Source of the DNA: Rhizobacter sp. Root1221
GTDB lineage: Bacteria > Pseudomonadota > Gammaproteobacteria > Burkholderiales > Burkholderiaceae_C
Length of the DNA: 64,000 nucleotides
Assembly (NCBI RefSeq): GCF_001425785.1
Contig: NZ_LMDI01000010.1
Location: 62,001 to 126,000, forward strand
Direction of reading: 5' to 3'
Below the pieces are notes generated by a model that was not told where the DNA came from, ran no database searches, and saw only the letters and a program-made list of their open reading frames with translations. This document shows, piece by piece, positions 63,996 through 64,000 of the stretch. Position 1 is the first letter of the stretch; the number at the start of each line of letters is the position of its first letter. Both the position numbers and the translations under genes were made by a program.

Positions 63996-64000
63996 AACGC

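Overview
The window is high-GC chromosomal DNA of a betaproteobacterium, most likely order Burkholderiales, in or near the Rubrivivax/Leptothrix/Rhizobacter/Roseateles group. This rests on housekeeping gene content and order (pilB-pilC; ispB divergent from rplU-rpmA-obgE-proB; hemA-prfA-prmC-grxD-ubiX; rppH divergent from proS; tRNA-Met divergent from ftsY), on a short second infA, and on the density of LysR, tripartite-transport and TonB-type genes. It is a recognition-based placement, not a computed one. Almost every real gene has long open frames on the opposite strand, as expected at this GC content.

Layout. 1-5100 (minus): the type IV pilus motor genes pilC (cut by the window edge) and pilB, then a weakly conserved stretch with two frameshifted gene remnants and two hypothetical genes, ending at tRNA-Pro. 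5130-20436: a core block with ispB, rplU, rpmA, obgE, proB, rppH, proS, a lytic transglycosylase, ubiX, grxD, an outer-membrane protein, the hemA-prfA-prmC run, miaB and infA. 20476-25823: an exonuclease/phosphatase-fold membrane protein, two tandem orphan branched-chain-amino-acid-type binding proteins and a divergent OFA-family MFS carrier. 25885-32280: accessory genes: a frameshifted alpha/beta hydrolase, a secreted cupin-carboxymuconolactone decarboxylase fusion, a LysR regulator, a miniature PilJ/MCP-like protein, a GFA-fold protein, a hypothetical gene behind a LexA (SOS) box, and a CadR/PbrR-type MerR regulator without an exporter beside it. 32280-36252: a LysR regulator divergent from a D-tartrate-type catabolic operon (DapA-family lyase, TctC binding protein, SDR, TarD-like dehydratase). 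36274-40610: a RelA/SpoT-domain protein, LysR/aldo-keto reductase pair and MFS carrier.

40928-59476 looks like one nutrient-scavenging locus. A TonB-dependent receptor is followed by exbB, two exbD genes and tonB (plus strand), convergent with a nine-gene minus-strand operon: peptide-binding protein, two tandem secreted M13 metallopeptidases, two more peptide-binding proteins, then dppB, dppC, dppD and dppF. The arrangement implies energised uptake across the outer membrane, periplasmic cleavage of a peptide, capture by three binding proteins and ABC import. The receptor promoter carries an 18-bp perfect palindrome.

59477-64000: a less dense stretch with a small membrane protein, a lipoprotein and an AbiTii-type putative defence gene, next to tRNA-CAU. 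Then comes ftsY, whose linker contains a hexanucleotide repeat and a duplicated basic helix. Downstream of ftsY are 43-bp tandem repeats and an inverted intergenic repeat. No CRISPR array, insertion sequence, integrase or prophage gene was recognised.
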